Part shown: piece after piece, positions 53,275 through 61,547 of the stretch
Numbering within the stretch: the stretch's first letter is position 1
Layout: every line of letters starts with the position of its first letter
Source of the DNA: Burkholderia ubonensis
Lineage (GTDB): Bacteria; Pseudomonadota; Gammaproteobacteria; Burkholderiales; Burkholderiaceae
Reading direction: 5' to 3'
DNA length: 64,000 nt
Assembly: GCF_902833085.1 (NCBI RefSeq)
Contig: NZ_CADFEB010000009.1
Span: 310,001-374,000, forward strand
Program-made: the position numbers and the translations under genes
Notes under the pieces: generated by a model
Seen by the model: only the letters and a program-made list of their open reading frames with translations
The model's database searches: none
What the model was told of the DNA's origin: nothing

Positions 53275-53366
53275 GGCGGCGAAACGGGCTTTGGCGCGAG
53301 TATTCGTGTGATCTTTTTCCCATGTTGACGCCAAAAACATCCGAAATAGAAAATTAATAAGACGAT

Positions 53367-53383
53367 GTTTTATTCAATAAAAC
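53367..53383. promoter_or_regulatory. IclR-type palindrome 3
   Basis: Perfect palindrome GTTTTATTCAATAAAAC (19 bp when flanking T and A are counted), 55 bp upstream of the porin start. The whole 53089-53438 region is AT-rich and carries no gene. Confidence 0.65.
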
Positions 53384-53438
53384 ACGTTTCGAGCGAATCA
53401 AATCGCTCCCCATATACAACCGACAAAGGGTCAGAGAT

Positions 53439-54542
53439 ATGAAACGGACGGAAATGGCGGCGGCGCTGATGGGTGTCGCGATCGGCGCGGGCGCGTCGCA
53501 CGCGTGCGCGCAGTCGAGCGTGACGCTGTACGGGATCGTCGATTCGGGCATCACGTACACGAACAACCAGAACGGCCACGCGACCTGGCAGGCGACGGGC
53601 GGCAACGAGCAGGGCGCGCGCTGGGGCCTGCTCGGCAAGGAAGACCTGGGCGGCGGCACGAGCGCGGTGTTCCGGCTCGAAAACGGCTTCAACCTCGAGA
53701 CCGGCGCCGCGAGCCAGGGCGGGCGCCTGTTCGGGCGGCGCGCGTACGTGGGTCTCGCGAACGAGCGCTGGGGCACGCTGACGATGGGCCGCCAGTACAA
53801 CGCGGCGCAGGAAGTGCTGGAGCCGCTGCAGATCGGCGCGAGCACCGCGCTCACGCAGTACGCGCTGCATCCGTTCGATGCCGACGACCTGAACAACACG
53901 TTCCGCACCAACAATTCGGTGCAATACCGGACGCCCACCTGGGGCGGGTTGAGCGCGGTCGGCATGTATGGCTTCTCGAACACCACGTCGTTCGCGCAGA
54001 ACCGCGTGTGGAGCGTCGGCGCGAGCTACGAGCACGGCCCGCTGCAGCTCGGCGCGGCCTACGTGCGCGTCGACCACCCGGCGCTCGACACGACGGGCGC
54101 GGTCGCGTCCGACAACTACTACACGTTCATCAAGGGCGTGACGCGCCAGCAGATCTGGGGCGCGGGCGGCGCGTATGCATGGGGCAACGCGACCTTCGGG
54201 CTGCTGTACACGAGTTCGCTGTTCAACCTGCAGACCGGCGGCGCGACGCGCTTCAACAACTTCGAGGGCAGCGTGCGCTACCGCGTGACGCCCGCGCTGC
54301 AGGTCGCGCTCGGCGAGACCTATACGCAGGTGCTCGCGTCGCGGAGCACCAAGCCGAGCTCGCACTACCTGCAGACGAGCGCCGGCGCGCAGTACTTCCT
54401 GTCGAAGCGCACCGACGTCTACCTGAACGCGTTCTGGCAGCGCGCGTCGTCGAACACGATCGCGGCGATCGACGGCATCTCGAACCCGTCGAGCACGCGC
54501 ACGCAGATCGTCGCGGTGACGGGCATCCGCCACCGGTTCTGA
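53439..54542 (+). CDS. Gram-negative porin, substrate-linked
   Basis: A 367-residue outer-membrane porin. Signal peptide ends near SHACA; mature start QSSVTLYGIVDSG; signature ARWGLLGKEDLGGGTSAVF; terminal barrel strand ends in Phe (TGIRHRF). Divergent from the hutG-like operon with three shared palindromes, so it probably delivers that operon's substrate. Codon usage is typical of the genome. Confidence 0.94.
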   Translation: MKRTEMAAALMGVAIGAGASHACAQSSVTLYGIVDSGITYTNNQNGHATWQATGGNEQGARWGLLGKEDLGGGTSAVFRLENGFNLETGAASQGGRLFGRRAYVGLANERWGTLTMGRQYNAAQEVLEPLQIGASTALTQYALHPFDADDLNNTFRTNNSVQYRTPTWGGLSAVGMYGFSNTTSFAQNRVWSVGASYEHGPLQLGAAYVRVDHPALDTTGAVASDNYYTFIKGVTRQQIWGAGGAYAWGNATFGLLYTSSLFNLQTGGATRFNNFEGSVRYRVTPALQVALGETYTQVLASRSTKPSSHYLQTSAGAQYFLSKRTDVYLNAFWQRASSNTIAAIDGISNPSSTRTQIVAVTGIRHRF

Positions 54543-54569
54543 TGCGGCGGGCGGCGCGCTCGCGTGCGA

Positions 54570-55406
54570 TCACAGCCGGATCAGCGCCGCCCCCGCGACG
54601 ACCAGCGCGCACGCGACGAGCCGCTGCGGGCCGGGCCGCTCGCGCATCGCGAACCAGCCGATCGCGACCGCGAAAATCGAGCTCGTCTCGCGCAGCGCCG
54701 ACACGGTCGCGACCGGCAGGTGCCGGTACGCGAGCACGACGATCCCGTATGCGACCAGCGAGATCGTGCCGGCCACGACGCCTTGCCGCACCGCGTCGCG
54801 CGACCCGAACACGCCGCGCGGGCCGCCGCGCACCGCGCACACCAGCAGGATCTGCGGCACGCTCCACAGCAGGTACACCCACGCGACGTAGCCGAGCGCG
54901 CTGCCCGCGACGCGCGCGCCGATGCCGTCGCAGATCGAATATGCGGCGATGAACACACCCGTCAGCAGCGCATACGGCACGCTTTCCCCGGAGAACCTGA
55001 ACCCGCGCCGCAGCGCGAGCGACATGATCCCGAACGACACGAGCACGATGCCGGCGAAGCCGAACGGCGTCGGCCGCTCGTGCAGCGCGGCGAATGCGAG
55101 CACCGACACGAGCAGCGGCGACAGGCCGCGCGCGATCGGATAGATCTGCCCGAACTCGCCGCTGCGATATGCGCGCGCGAGCGTGAAGCAGTACGCGACC
55201 TCGAGCGCGGCGGACGCTGCGACATAGGGCCACGCGGCGCGCTCGGGCGCCGGCAGCAGCCACGCGCCCGCGATGCCGAACGCGAGATACGGCAGCGACA
55301 TCGTGCCGAGCTGCGCGAGCCGGTCTTCGCTGACGTGCAGGAAGGCGTTCCAGACGGCGTGCAGCAGCGCCGAGCACAGCACGAGGGCGATGAAGAGGTG
55401 GTCCAT
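54570..55406 (-). CDS. EamA/DMT-family transporter
   Basis: A 278-residue, 10-helix drug/metabolite exporter made of two five-helix repeats. The first repeat has AVWNAFLHVSEDRLAQ and ALHERPTPFGFAGIVLVSFGI; the second ends ETSSIFAVAIGWFAMRERPGPQRLVACALVVAG, a typical DMT end signature. Substrate unknown. Converges on the porin and diverges from selD. Confidence 0.9.
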   Translation of the reverse strand: MDHLFIALVLCSALLHAVWNAFLHVSEDRLAQLGTMSLPYLAFGIAGAWLLPAPERAAWPYVAASAALEVAYCFTLARAYRSGEFGQIYPIARGLSPLLVSVLAFAALHERPTPFGFAGIVLVSFGIMSLALRRGFRFSGESVPYALLTGVFIAAYSICDGIGARVAGSALGYVAWVYLLWSVPQILLVCAVRGGPRGVFGSRDAVRQGVVAGTISLVAYGIVVLAYRHLPVATVSALRETSSIFAVAIGWFAMRERPGPQRLVACALVVAGAALIRL

Positions 55407-55518
55407 GACAGACGGTCAGGCGGTCGAGGGGAGGGCGGATGCGGACGGCGCCGTCATTATGTGGGCGGCGGGCACGCCGGCGCGGAATTGTCGATAATAG
55501 AACGTTGTTATTCACCCG

Positions 55519-56592
55519 ATGCCGACGATGACCGAAGCCACCCAGACCCCGCCCGCCGTTCCGCGCCTCACGAGCCTGTCTCATGGAGGCGGCTGCGGCT
55601 GCAAGATCGCGCCTGGCGTGCTGTCCGAGCTGCTGAAGCGCGCGACGCCGCCCGCCCTGTTTCCGGACCTGCTCGTCGGCACCGAAACCTCCGACGATGC
55701 CGCGGTCTATCGCCTGAACGACGAGCAGGCGATCGTCGCGACCACCGATTTCTTCATGCCGATCGTCGACGATCCGTTCGATTTCGGGCGGATCGCGGCG
55801 ACCAACGCGCTGTCCGACGTTTACGCGATGGGCGGCAAGCCGCTGCTCGCGCTCGCGCTGGTCGGCATGCCGATCAACGTGCTGCCGCACGAGACGATCG
55901 CGGCGGTGCTGCGCGGCGGCGAGTCCGTGTGCGCGGACGCGGGGATTCCGGTCGCGGGCGGCCATTCGATCGACTCGGTCGAGCCGATCTACGGGCTGGC
56001 GGCGATCGGCGTCGTGCATCCGTCGCGCGTGAAGCGCAATGCGGCGGCGCGCGCGGGCGACGTGCTGGTGCTCGGCAAGCCGCTCGGCGTCGGCGTGCTG
56101 TCCGCCGCGCTGAAGAAGAACCAGCTCGACGACGCCGGCTACGCGCAGATGATCGCGACCACGACCAAGCTGAACCGGCCGGGCGCCGAGCTGGCCGCGC
56201 TGCCGGGCGTGCACGCGCTGACCGACGTGACCGGCTTCGGCCTGCTCGGCCACACGCTCGAGCTCGCGCGCGGCGCGGGGCTCACGGCGCGCGTGCGCTA
56301 CGCGGCGCTGCCGTGGCTCGCGGGCGTCGAGGCGTTCGCGGCGGCCGGCGTGTTCACCGGCGCGTCGGGCCGCAACTGGGCGGCCTACGGCGCGGACGTG
56401 CGGCTCGGCGACGCGCTGCCGCCGATCGCGCAGGCGCTGCTGACCGATCCGCAGACGTCGGGCGGCCTGCTCGTCGCGTGCTCGCCCGATGCGGTCGACG
56501 ACGTGCTCGCCTGCTTCCGCGCGGACGGTTTCGATCGCGCGGCGGTGATCGGCGAGATGACGGACGGGCCGGCCCGCGTCGACGTCGCCTGA
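55519..56592 (+). CDS. selD: Selenide, water dikinase
   Basis: A 357-residue enzyme making selenophosphate from selenide and ATP, the selenium donor for Sec-tRNA and/or 2-selenouridine in tRNA. The active-site loop HGGGCGCK places Cys26 and Lys29, equivalent to E. coli Cys17 and Lys20, so this is a Cys, not a selenocysteine, form. ATP-binding TTDFFMPIVDDPFDFGRIAATNALSDVYAMGG is intact. The ATG at 55528 is an equally good start. No selA, selB or tRNA 2-selenouridine synthase gene is in the window. Confidence 0.94.
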   Translation: MPTMTEATQTPPAVPRLTSLSHGGGCGCKIAPGVLSELLKRATPPALFPDLLVGTETSDDAAVYRLNDEQAIVATTDFFMPIVDDPFDFGRIAATNALSDVYAMGGKPLLALALVGMPINVLPHETIAAVLRGGESVCADAGIPVAGGHSIDSVEPIYGLAAIGVVHPSRVKRNAAARAGDVLVLGKPLGVGVLSAALKKNQLDDAGYAQMIATTTKLNRPGAELAALPGVHALTDVTGFGLLGHTLELARGAGLTARVRYAALPWLAGVEAFAAAGVFTGASGRNWAAYGADVRLGDALPPIAQALLTDPQTSGGLLVACSPDAVDDVLACFRADGFDRAAVIGEMTDGPARVDVA

Positions 56593-56660
56593 CGTACTTT
56601 CCCCCGGACATTTTTGCGGTCGCTAGAATCGGCGTTTTCCATCGAAGACGTCGACTCCCG

Positions 56661-57251
56661 ATGAACGACTTCCTGTTCGGGCTGATGATCGCGCTGTCGG
56701 TCGGCCCCGTTGCGCTGATGATCGCGAACTACGGGATGCGCGCCGGCACCGCGAGCGGCGTGCGCGCGGCGGCCGGCGTCGCGACGGCCGACGGCTGCTA
56801 TGCGGTCGTCGCGTTCACGATCGGCGCGCTGCTCGCGGGCACGCTCGCGTCGCACCTGTCGCTGTTCCGTCTGGCCGGTGCGCTCGTGCTGCTCGCGATG
56901 GGCGCGCGGATGATGTGGCAGGCGCTGCGGGATCGCCGCCGCACGCTCGACGGCGACGCGCCTGCGCCCGGCAGCCGCCCGTTCACGTCGATGTTCTTCG
57001 TCACGCTCGCGAACCCGCTCACGATCCTGCTGTTCTACGGCTACGCGACGGCTGCCGCCGCCGCGCATCGTCACTGGCTGCTCGGCGCGGCGTGCGTGTT
57101 CGCGGGCAGCCTCACCGGCCAGCTCGTGTTCGCGTTCGGCGGCAGCGCGATCGGCCGCCTCGTCAAGTCGCCCGCGCTGCTTGCCGCGAGCCACGTCGTC
57201 GCGGCACTTGTCGTGCTCGGCTACGGGGTCGCGGGGCTCGCGCGGTTGTAG
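56661..57251 (+). CDS. LysE-family exporter
   Basis: A 196-residue, six-helix membrane protein of the LysE/RhtB amino-acid exporter family: it begins with FGLMIALSVGPVALMIANYGMRAG, and the second block FTSMFFVTLANPLTILLFYGY carries the conserved NP pair. Starts 68 bp after selD and may share its transcript, but a functional connection is not apparent. Confidence 0.9.
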   Translation: MNDFLFGLMIALSVGPVALMIANYGMRAGTASGVRAAAGVATADGCYAVVAFTIGALLAGTLASHLSLFRLAGALVLLAMGARMMWQALRDRRRTLDGDAPAPGSRPFTSMFFVTLANPLTILLFYGYATAAAAAHRHWLLGAACVFAGSLTGQLVFAFGGSAIGRLVKSPALLAASHVVAALVVLGYGVAGLARL

Positions 57252-57407
57252 CCCCGGCGCTCGCCCCGATAGCATTCCTCACCTTCTCGCGGAACCGGTA
57301 TCGCAAGCGGGTTTCGCATCGGACACGGACCGTTCTATACTCCGTCGCGCAGTCTCCGAGAGTCGTTCACACTCAACATCACTTATACAAAGACACAAAG
57401 GACGCCG

Positions 57408-58475
57408 ATGCTGACTCGCTCCATTCTTTCCGCCGCCGCCTTCTCGCTCGCCGCCTGCGCGACCGCGCCGTCGATCGCGCAGGGCAATAATGCGGACCAG
57501 TCGTTTGCCGACACCGGTGCACAGGGCCGCCCGGTCAAGGTCATGATCGTCACGATGTTCGCGCCGGAAGGCCAGGCCTGGCTCGATCGCCTCGGCCCGT
57601 GGCGCGACGTGACGGTGCCGGGCCTGTCGCCAGATTACCCGGCGGTTCACTGCAACAAGCAGGACGTATGCGTGATGACGACCGGCATGGGCTATGCGAA
57701 CGCCGCGGCGTCGATCATGGCGCTGACGTTCTCGCAGCGCTTCGATCTGCGCCGCACGTATTTCCTGATCTCCGGCATCGCGGGCGTCGATCCCGCGCAA
57801 GGGACGGTGGGCTCCGCCGCGTGGGCGAAGTACCTCGTCGATTTCGGCCTGCAGTGGGAGCTCGACGCGCGCGAAATTCCCGCCGGCTGGAACTCCGGCT
57901 ATCTCGGCATCAACACGAAGAGCCCGAGCGACAAGCCGCCGCTCGACTACCGCAGCGAAGTGTTCCAGCTCAATCCGCAACTGGCCGACGCCGCGTACGC
58001 GCTGTCGCGCAACGTCGTGCTCGCCGACAGCACGCAGGCGCAGGCCGCGCGTGCGAAATTCAGCTACGCGCCCGCGAACCAGCCGCCTTCGGTGATCCGC
58101 TGCGACACGTCGTCGGGCAATACGTGGTTCTCGGGCACGCTGCTCGGCGAGCGCGCGCGGCAATGGACCAAGATCCTGACGGACGACAAGGGTACGTACT
58201 GCATGACCGCGCAGGAAGACAACTCGACGTTCGAGGCGCTGAAGCGCGCGGCGAGCGTGAAGCGGGTGGACCTGTCGCGCGTCGCGGTGCTGCGCACCGG
58301 CTCCGATTTCGACCGCCCGTATGCGGGGCAGACGAGCGTCGACAACCTGCTGAACTACGCGGACCAGGGCGGCTTCGTCCCGGCGACCGAGAACCTGTAC
58401 CGCGCGGGCAATCCGCTCGTGCAGGACATCGTGTCGCACTGGGGCGAATGGCGCGACGGCGTGCCGCGCCGTTGA
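57408..58475 (+). CDS. Purine nucleoside permease (NUP)-family lipoprotein
   Basis: A 355-residue exported protein of the NUP family (PF06516 in my recollection). It has a lipobox-like LAAC at residues 15-18, so it may be a lipoprotein, and the NUP blocks VKVMIVTMFAPEGQAWL, TTGMGYANAAASIMAL and SGIAGVDPAQGTVGSAAW. The fold is related to nucleoside phosphorylases, so a binding or hydrolytic role on purine nucleosides in the periplasm is plausible despite the name permease. Monocistronic. Confidence 0.85.
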   Translation: MLTRSILSAAAFSLAACATAPSIAQGNNADQSFADTGAQGRPVKVMIVTMFAPEGQAWLDRLGPWRDVTVPGLSPDYPAVHCNKQDVCVMTTGMGYANAAASIMALTFSQRFDLRRTYFLISGIAGVDPAQGTVGSAAWAKYLVDFGLQWELDAREIPAGWNSGYLGINTKSPSDKPPLDYRSEVFQLNPQLADAAYALSRNVVLADSTQAQAARAKFSYAPANQPPSVIRCDTSSGNTWFSGTLLGERARQWTKILTDDKGTYCMTAQEDNSTFEALKRAASVKRVDLSRVAVLRTGSDFDRPYAGQTSVDNLLNYADQGGFVPATENLYRAGNPLVQDIVSHWGEWRDGVPRR

Positions 58476-58493
58476 CGCGCTGTTGACCGTGCG

Positions 58494-58577
58494 TCAGTGC
58501 GATTGCGGGCGGAACGGCGTCCAGACCGGCGTATCGCTGTTCCAGTGATCGAGCGGCGAGGGCAGTTGATCGTTCAT
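58494..58577 (-). CDS. Likely 27-residue small protein
   Basis: ATG at 58577 is preceded by AGGAG with a 9-base spacer; the product MNDQLPSPLDHWNSDTPVW and eight more residues (TPFRPQSH) is Pro/Trp-rich and hydrophilic. It is below the size usually annotated. It lies 81 bases downstream of the DUF4148 gene on the same strand, after a strong hairpin, so it could be a second cistron. Supported only by the ribosome site and non-random composition. Confidence 0.5.
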   Translation of the reverse strand: MNDQLPSPLDHWNSDTPVWTPFRPQSH

Positions 58578-58617
58578 GATGCGCAACTCCTGCAAATAAC
58601 CGGCTGATGTGATTCAT

Positions 58618-58652
58618 GACGCCGCGCGCGGGGCGACCCGATGCGCGGCGTC
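58618..58652 (-). other. Hairpin after the DUF4148 gene
   Basis: Perfect 10-bp arms GACGCCGCGC (58618-58627) and GCGCGGCGTC (58643-58652) with a 15-nt loop, 6 bp after the DUF4148 stop and before the small ORF. No T run; it may stabilise the message or reduce read-through. Confidence 0.5.
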
Positions 58653-58658
58653 GTGCGT

Positions 58659-58952
58659 TTACCGGCCCGCGCCTGCGAGCTGGTTGCCTTCCGGCGTCGG
58701 ACGATACGGGCGCGGCACGAGGTCGAGCCCTTGCGCGTACGACGTGGCCTTGCGGATGTACGCGACGGTTCCGTCGCGCTGCGACTGTTCGAGTTCCGCA
58801 CGGACTTCGGCGCGGGTGCGCGGGCCGTTGCTTTGTGCGTACAGCGAGGTATTGCCGTAATCGCCTGCGTGGGCCGTGGCGGTGTCGGCGAAGGCCGGCG
58901 CGGACACGACGAGTGCAAGGGCAAGGGCGGAGAGCAGACCGCGGCGTTTCAT
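58659..58952 (-). CDS. DUF4148-family exported protein
   Basis: A 97-residue secreted protein with a signal peptide (GLLSALALALVVSAPAFA). The mature part carries the DUF4148 pattern RTRAEVRAELEQSQRDG followed by a short Tyr-rich tail (SLYAQ precedes, LDLVPRPYRPT follows). These small proteins are numerous in Burkholderia, and their role is unknown. ATG 58952 is fixed by the signal peptide. Confidence 0.85.
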   Translation of the reverse strand: MKRRGLLSALALALVVSAPAFADTATAHAGDYGNTSLYAQSNGPRTRAEVRAELEQSQRDGTVAYIRKATSYAQGLDLVPRPYRPTPEGNQLAGAGR

Positions 58953-59243
58953 GATGGGACTCCTGTCTATTCGATGCGCATGTTGCTGCGCGACAGGATC
59001 TACTCTAAGAGCGCGAGCGCCGCTGATAAATGGCGTTGCGGTGAATTGAATTGTCGCCCCAGTGGAACAATCGGAAACCGCACGAACGATGGGGGTATCG
59101 CGGAACGCCTTGCCGGGCGGGGGTGAGCGGGGCACGGCCCGTGCCGTTTTCGGGGGCGCCGCGCGTGCCGTGCAATGTGATTCGTACTATCGGCGCAATA
59201 GTCTTCTGCTAATCATGGAGAGACGGCAGCATGCTGCGATGCG

Positions 59244-59375
59244 TCAGGCCACTCCGAGCCGGTAGCCGCGCGTGTCGATCGTGCTGAGCCGCACGCCGTT
59301 CGTCGGTTGGAGCGCGAGCTTCATCCGCAGCCGGTAGATGTGCGTGTCGAGGCTGCGCGACACGCCGGCCATGTC
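59244..59375 (-). pseudogene. Fragment of an OmpR-type response regulator (C-terminal winged helix)
   Basis: The minus strand reads DMAGVSRSLDTHIYRLRMKL then ALQPTNGVRLSTIDTRGYRL and GVA before a stop. This is the recognition helix and wing of an OmpR/PhoB-like DNA-binding domain. Upstream in frame the sequence loses similarity and meets a stop codon, and no receiver domain exists. The region is therefore the decayed tail of a two-component gene, next to ceoR. Confidence 0.8.
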
Positions 59376-59446
59376 GCGTAGGGAAAGGGGCGCGCACGGC
59401 GGGTGAAGTGACGGGACGGCCGGCGTGCGCCGGCCTCATGCGATTC

Positions 59447-60451
59447 TTACGCGACCCACTCGTTGAGCACCGGCGTGTCGAGCGCCGGCGCGCGTTCCGC
59501 TTCCTCGAACGTGCGCTTGCTGCACGTCGCGTCGAGGCTGCCCTTGCCGCTCAGGAGCGGGCAGCGGTCGAACACCTCGGCGATCCAGTCGACGAACACG
59601 CGCACCTTCGGTGACAGGTGGCGGCTGTGCGGATAGACGACCGAGATCGGCATCGGCAGCGGCTTGATGCCGGGCAGGACTTCCTTGAGCCGGCCCTCGC
59701 GCAGGTGCGGCAACACCATGAACAGCGGCGGCTGCACCAGCCCGAAGCCTTCGAGCCCGCACGTCACGTACGCGTCCGCGTCGTTCACCGACACGACGCT
59801 GTCCATCTTGATCTCGACTTCCTTGCCGTCGATCAGGAACGTCCAGTCGATCACGCGGCCCGTGCGGCTCGAGAAGTAGTTGACGGCCTTGTGCTGGCTC
59901 AGGTCCTCGATCGACTGCGGCTCGCCGTACTTCTCGAGATAGGCGGGCGACGCGACCGACGTGCATTCGAACAGGCCGATGCGGCGCGCGACGAGCGACG
60001 AGTCCTGCAGCGCGCCGACCCGGATCACGCAGTCGACGCCTTCCTGCAGCAGGTCGACCGGGCGGTCCGACAGGCCGAGCTGCAGGTCGATGTCCGGATA
60101 GCGCGAATGGAATTCGCACAGCCACGGGATCACGAGCAGCCGCCCGATCGAGCCCGGCATGTCGATACGCAACTTTCCGTGCGGCTTGCGGTTGTTGTTC
60201 TGGAAGCTCGCCTCGGTTTCCTCGACGTCCGCGAGAATCCGCACGCAGCGTTCGTAGTACGCGGCGCCGTCGGGCGTCAGCGACAGCCGGCGGGTGGTGC
60301 GGTGCATCAGACGCACGCCGAGGAATGCTTCCAGATTCTGGATGATGGTCGTGACGGACGCCCGCGGCAGGCTGAGCGTCTCCGCCGCCTTGGTGAAGCT
60401 GCTCGTGTCGACGACGCGTGTAAACACCTGCATGGCCTGAAGCCGGTCCAT
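59447..60451 (-). CDS. ceoR: LysR-family regulator of the ceo efflux operon
   Basis: A 334-residue LysR protein: winged helix MQVFTRVVDTSSFTKAAETLSLPRASVTTIIQNLEAFLG at residues about 7-45, effector domain with SIGRLLVIPWLCEFHSRYPDIDLQLGL, and a long C-terminal tail (SLDATCSKRTFEEAERAPALD). The start at 60451 has GGAGG at the right distance. Divergent from llpE-ceoA-ceoB, the arrangement known for CeoR (B. cenocepacia) and BpeT (B. pseudomallei), which control salicylate-responsive multidrug efflux. The name rests on gene order. Confidence 0.82.
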   Translation of the reverse strand: MDRLQAMQVFTRVVDTSSFTKAAETLSLPRASVTTIIQNLEAFLGVRLMHRTTRRLSLTPDGAAYYERCVRILADVEETEASFQNNNRKPHGKLRIDMPGSIGRLLVIPWLCEFHSRYPDIDLQLGLSDRPVDLLQEGVDCVIRVGALQDSSLVARRIGLFECTSVASPAYLEKYGEPQSIEDLSQHKAVNYFSSRTGRVIDWTFLIDGKEVEIKMDSVVSVNDADAYVTCGLEGFGLVQPPLFMVLPHLREGRLKEVLPGIKPLPMPISVVYPHSRHLSPKVRVFVDWIAEVFDRCPLLSGKGSLDATCSKRTFEEAERAPALDTPVLNEWVA

Positions 60452-60473
60452 CGCAACCTCCGCATTTGACGCG

Positions 60474-60527
60474 CCGAACAAAGAGGCTGCGTTGCCTCGA
60501 AAGCAAACGCAGCCCGTGATTGTTCGG
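60474..60527. promoter_or_regulatory. Nested dyad between ceoR and llpE
   Basis: Outer arms CCGAACAA (60474-60481) and TTGTTCGG (60520-60527) enclose inner arms GGCTGCGTT (60485-60493) and AACGCAGCC (60506-60514), both perfect, with a 12-nt loop. It starts 23 bp upstream of ceoR and ends 94 bp before llpE. It could be a LysR binding site or a structured leader of the ceoR message. Confidence 0.65.
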
Positions 60528-60620
60528 AGTCGTTGAATTGTGTTGCCGGATTATAGGCATTTATCCGGATGTCTGCCGGACCCAGAATGCGTTCCATCTT
60601 GAAATGGATGCCGTTTCCTC

Positions 60621-61472
60621 ATGGACGCCTCTGAATTCAGCAAATTCCTGAAAGCCGCGCTGCCGACGGAGCCCAGCGCCGGCGCGGCTCTGATGGTCAC
60701 CGAGGTCGAAATTCCCGGCTACGCGCAGGACATCACGCTGCGTCTGTATCGTCGCCCGGACAAGACCGGACTGCCGGTAGTGCTTTATTTCCACGGCGGC
60801 GGGTTCGTGCGCGGCACGCTCGACGACGCCGATTTCGCCGCGCGCTTTTTAGCAGAACGCTTACCGGCGCTCGTCGTCTCGGTCGATTATTCGCTCGCGC
60901 CGGCCCATCCGTTTCCGGCCGCGCCGGAGGACGCGTATCGCGCGGCGATCTGGGCCGCGACCCGCGCCCGCGCGTTCGGCGGCAATCCGAAGAAGATCGG
61001 CGTCGCCGGCCATGACGCGGGCGGTCAGCTCGCGAACTGCCTCGCGTTCATCGCGCGCGACCGCGGCGAGGTGCCGATCGCCGCACAGGCGCTGTTCGGC
61101 CCGATGCTCGATCCGAGCATGACACGCATCGGCGACGCCGAGCGCCTCGCGTCCGACATCACCGCGCGCGAATGCGCGGCGTGCTATCGCGCATACCTGC
61201 CGCAGGCGGCGCAGCGGATGCACCCGTACGCGGCGCCGCTCGAATCGGTGCGCCTCGCGGGGCTGCCGCCGACGCTGATCGTCACCGCGCAGAACGACGT
61301 GCTGCACGTCGAGGCGGAAAAGTATGCAGGCTGCCTGATCGAATCCGGCGTGCTCACGCAGGTGATCCGCTATCCGGATATCACGCACGCCGCGCTCGCG
61401 ACGCATGAACTCGCGTTCGAGGAAGCCGTGCGCTTCTTCCAGTGCCGCTTCCAGGCGCGGCAGCCGAGCTGA
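60621..61472 (+). CDS. llpE: Lipase-like alpha/beta hydrolase with Asp at the nucleophile position
   Basis: A 283-residue hormone-sensitive-lipase-type protein, first gene of the efflux operon. The oxyanion motif HGGG is at residues 58-61. The nucleophile elbow, GDSAGG in active family members, reads GHDAGG (130-135), so the Ser is replaced by Asp132. A candidate acid is Asp226 (TAQNDVLH) and the His is His256 (YPDITH). It is followed by ceoA after 75 bp. Its contribution to efflux is unclear; the altered elbow suggests non-esterase chemistry or a non-enzymatic role. Confidence 0.85.
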   Translation: MDASEFSKFLKAALPTEPSAGAALMVTEVEIPGYAQDITLRLYRRPDKTGLPVVLYFHGGGFVRGTLDDADFAARFLAERLPALVVSVDYSLAPAHPFPAAPEDAYRAAIWAATRARAFGGNPKKIGVAGHDAGGQLANCLAFIARDRGEVPIAAQALFGPMLDPSMTRIGDAERLASDITARECAACYRAYLPQAAQRMHPYAAPLESVRLAGLPPTLIVTAQNDVLHVEAEKYAGCLIESGVLTQVIRYPDITHAALATHELAFEEAVRFFQCRFQARQPS

Positions 61473-61547
61473 ATCGCGGACCGAACCGGAACCTGACTGC
61501 GAATCGAACTGAATAACCAATCCAATCCACGTTCACTGGAGATCTAT

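Noticed and set aside
55519..56592. SelD as a selenocysteine-containing protein
   Set aside because: The active-site codons give Cys-Gly-Cys with no TGA in frame, so no Sec insertion is needed.
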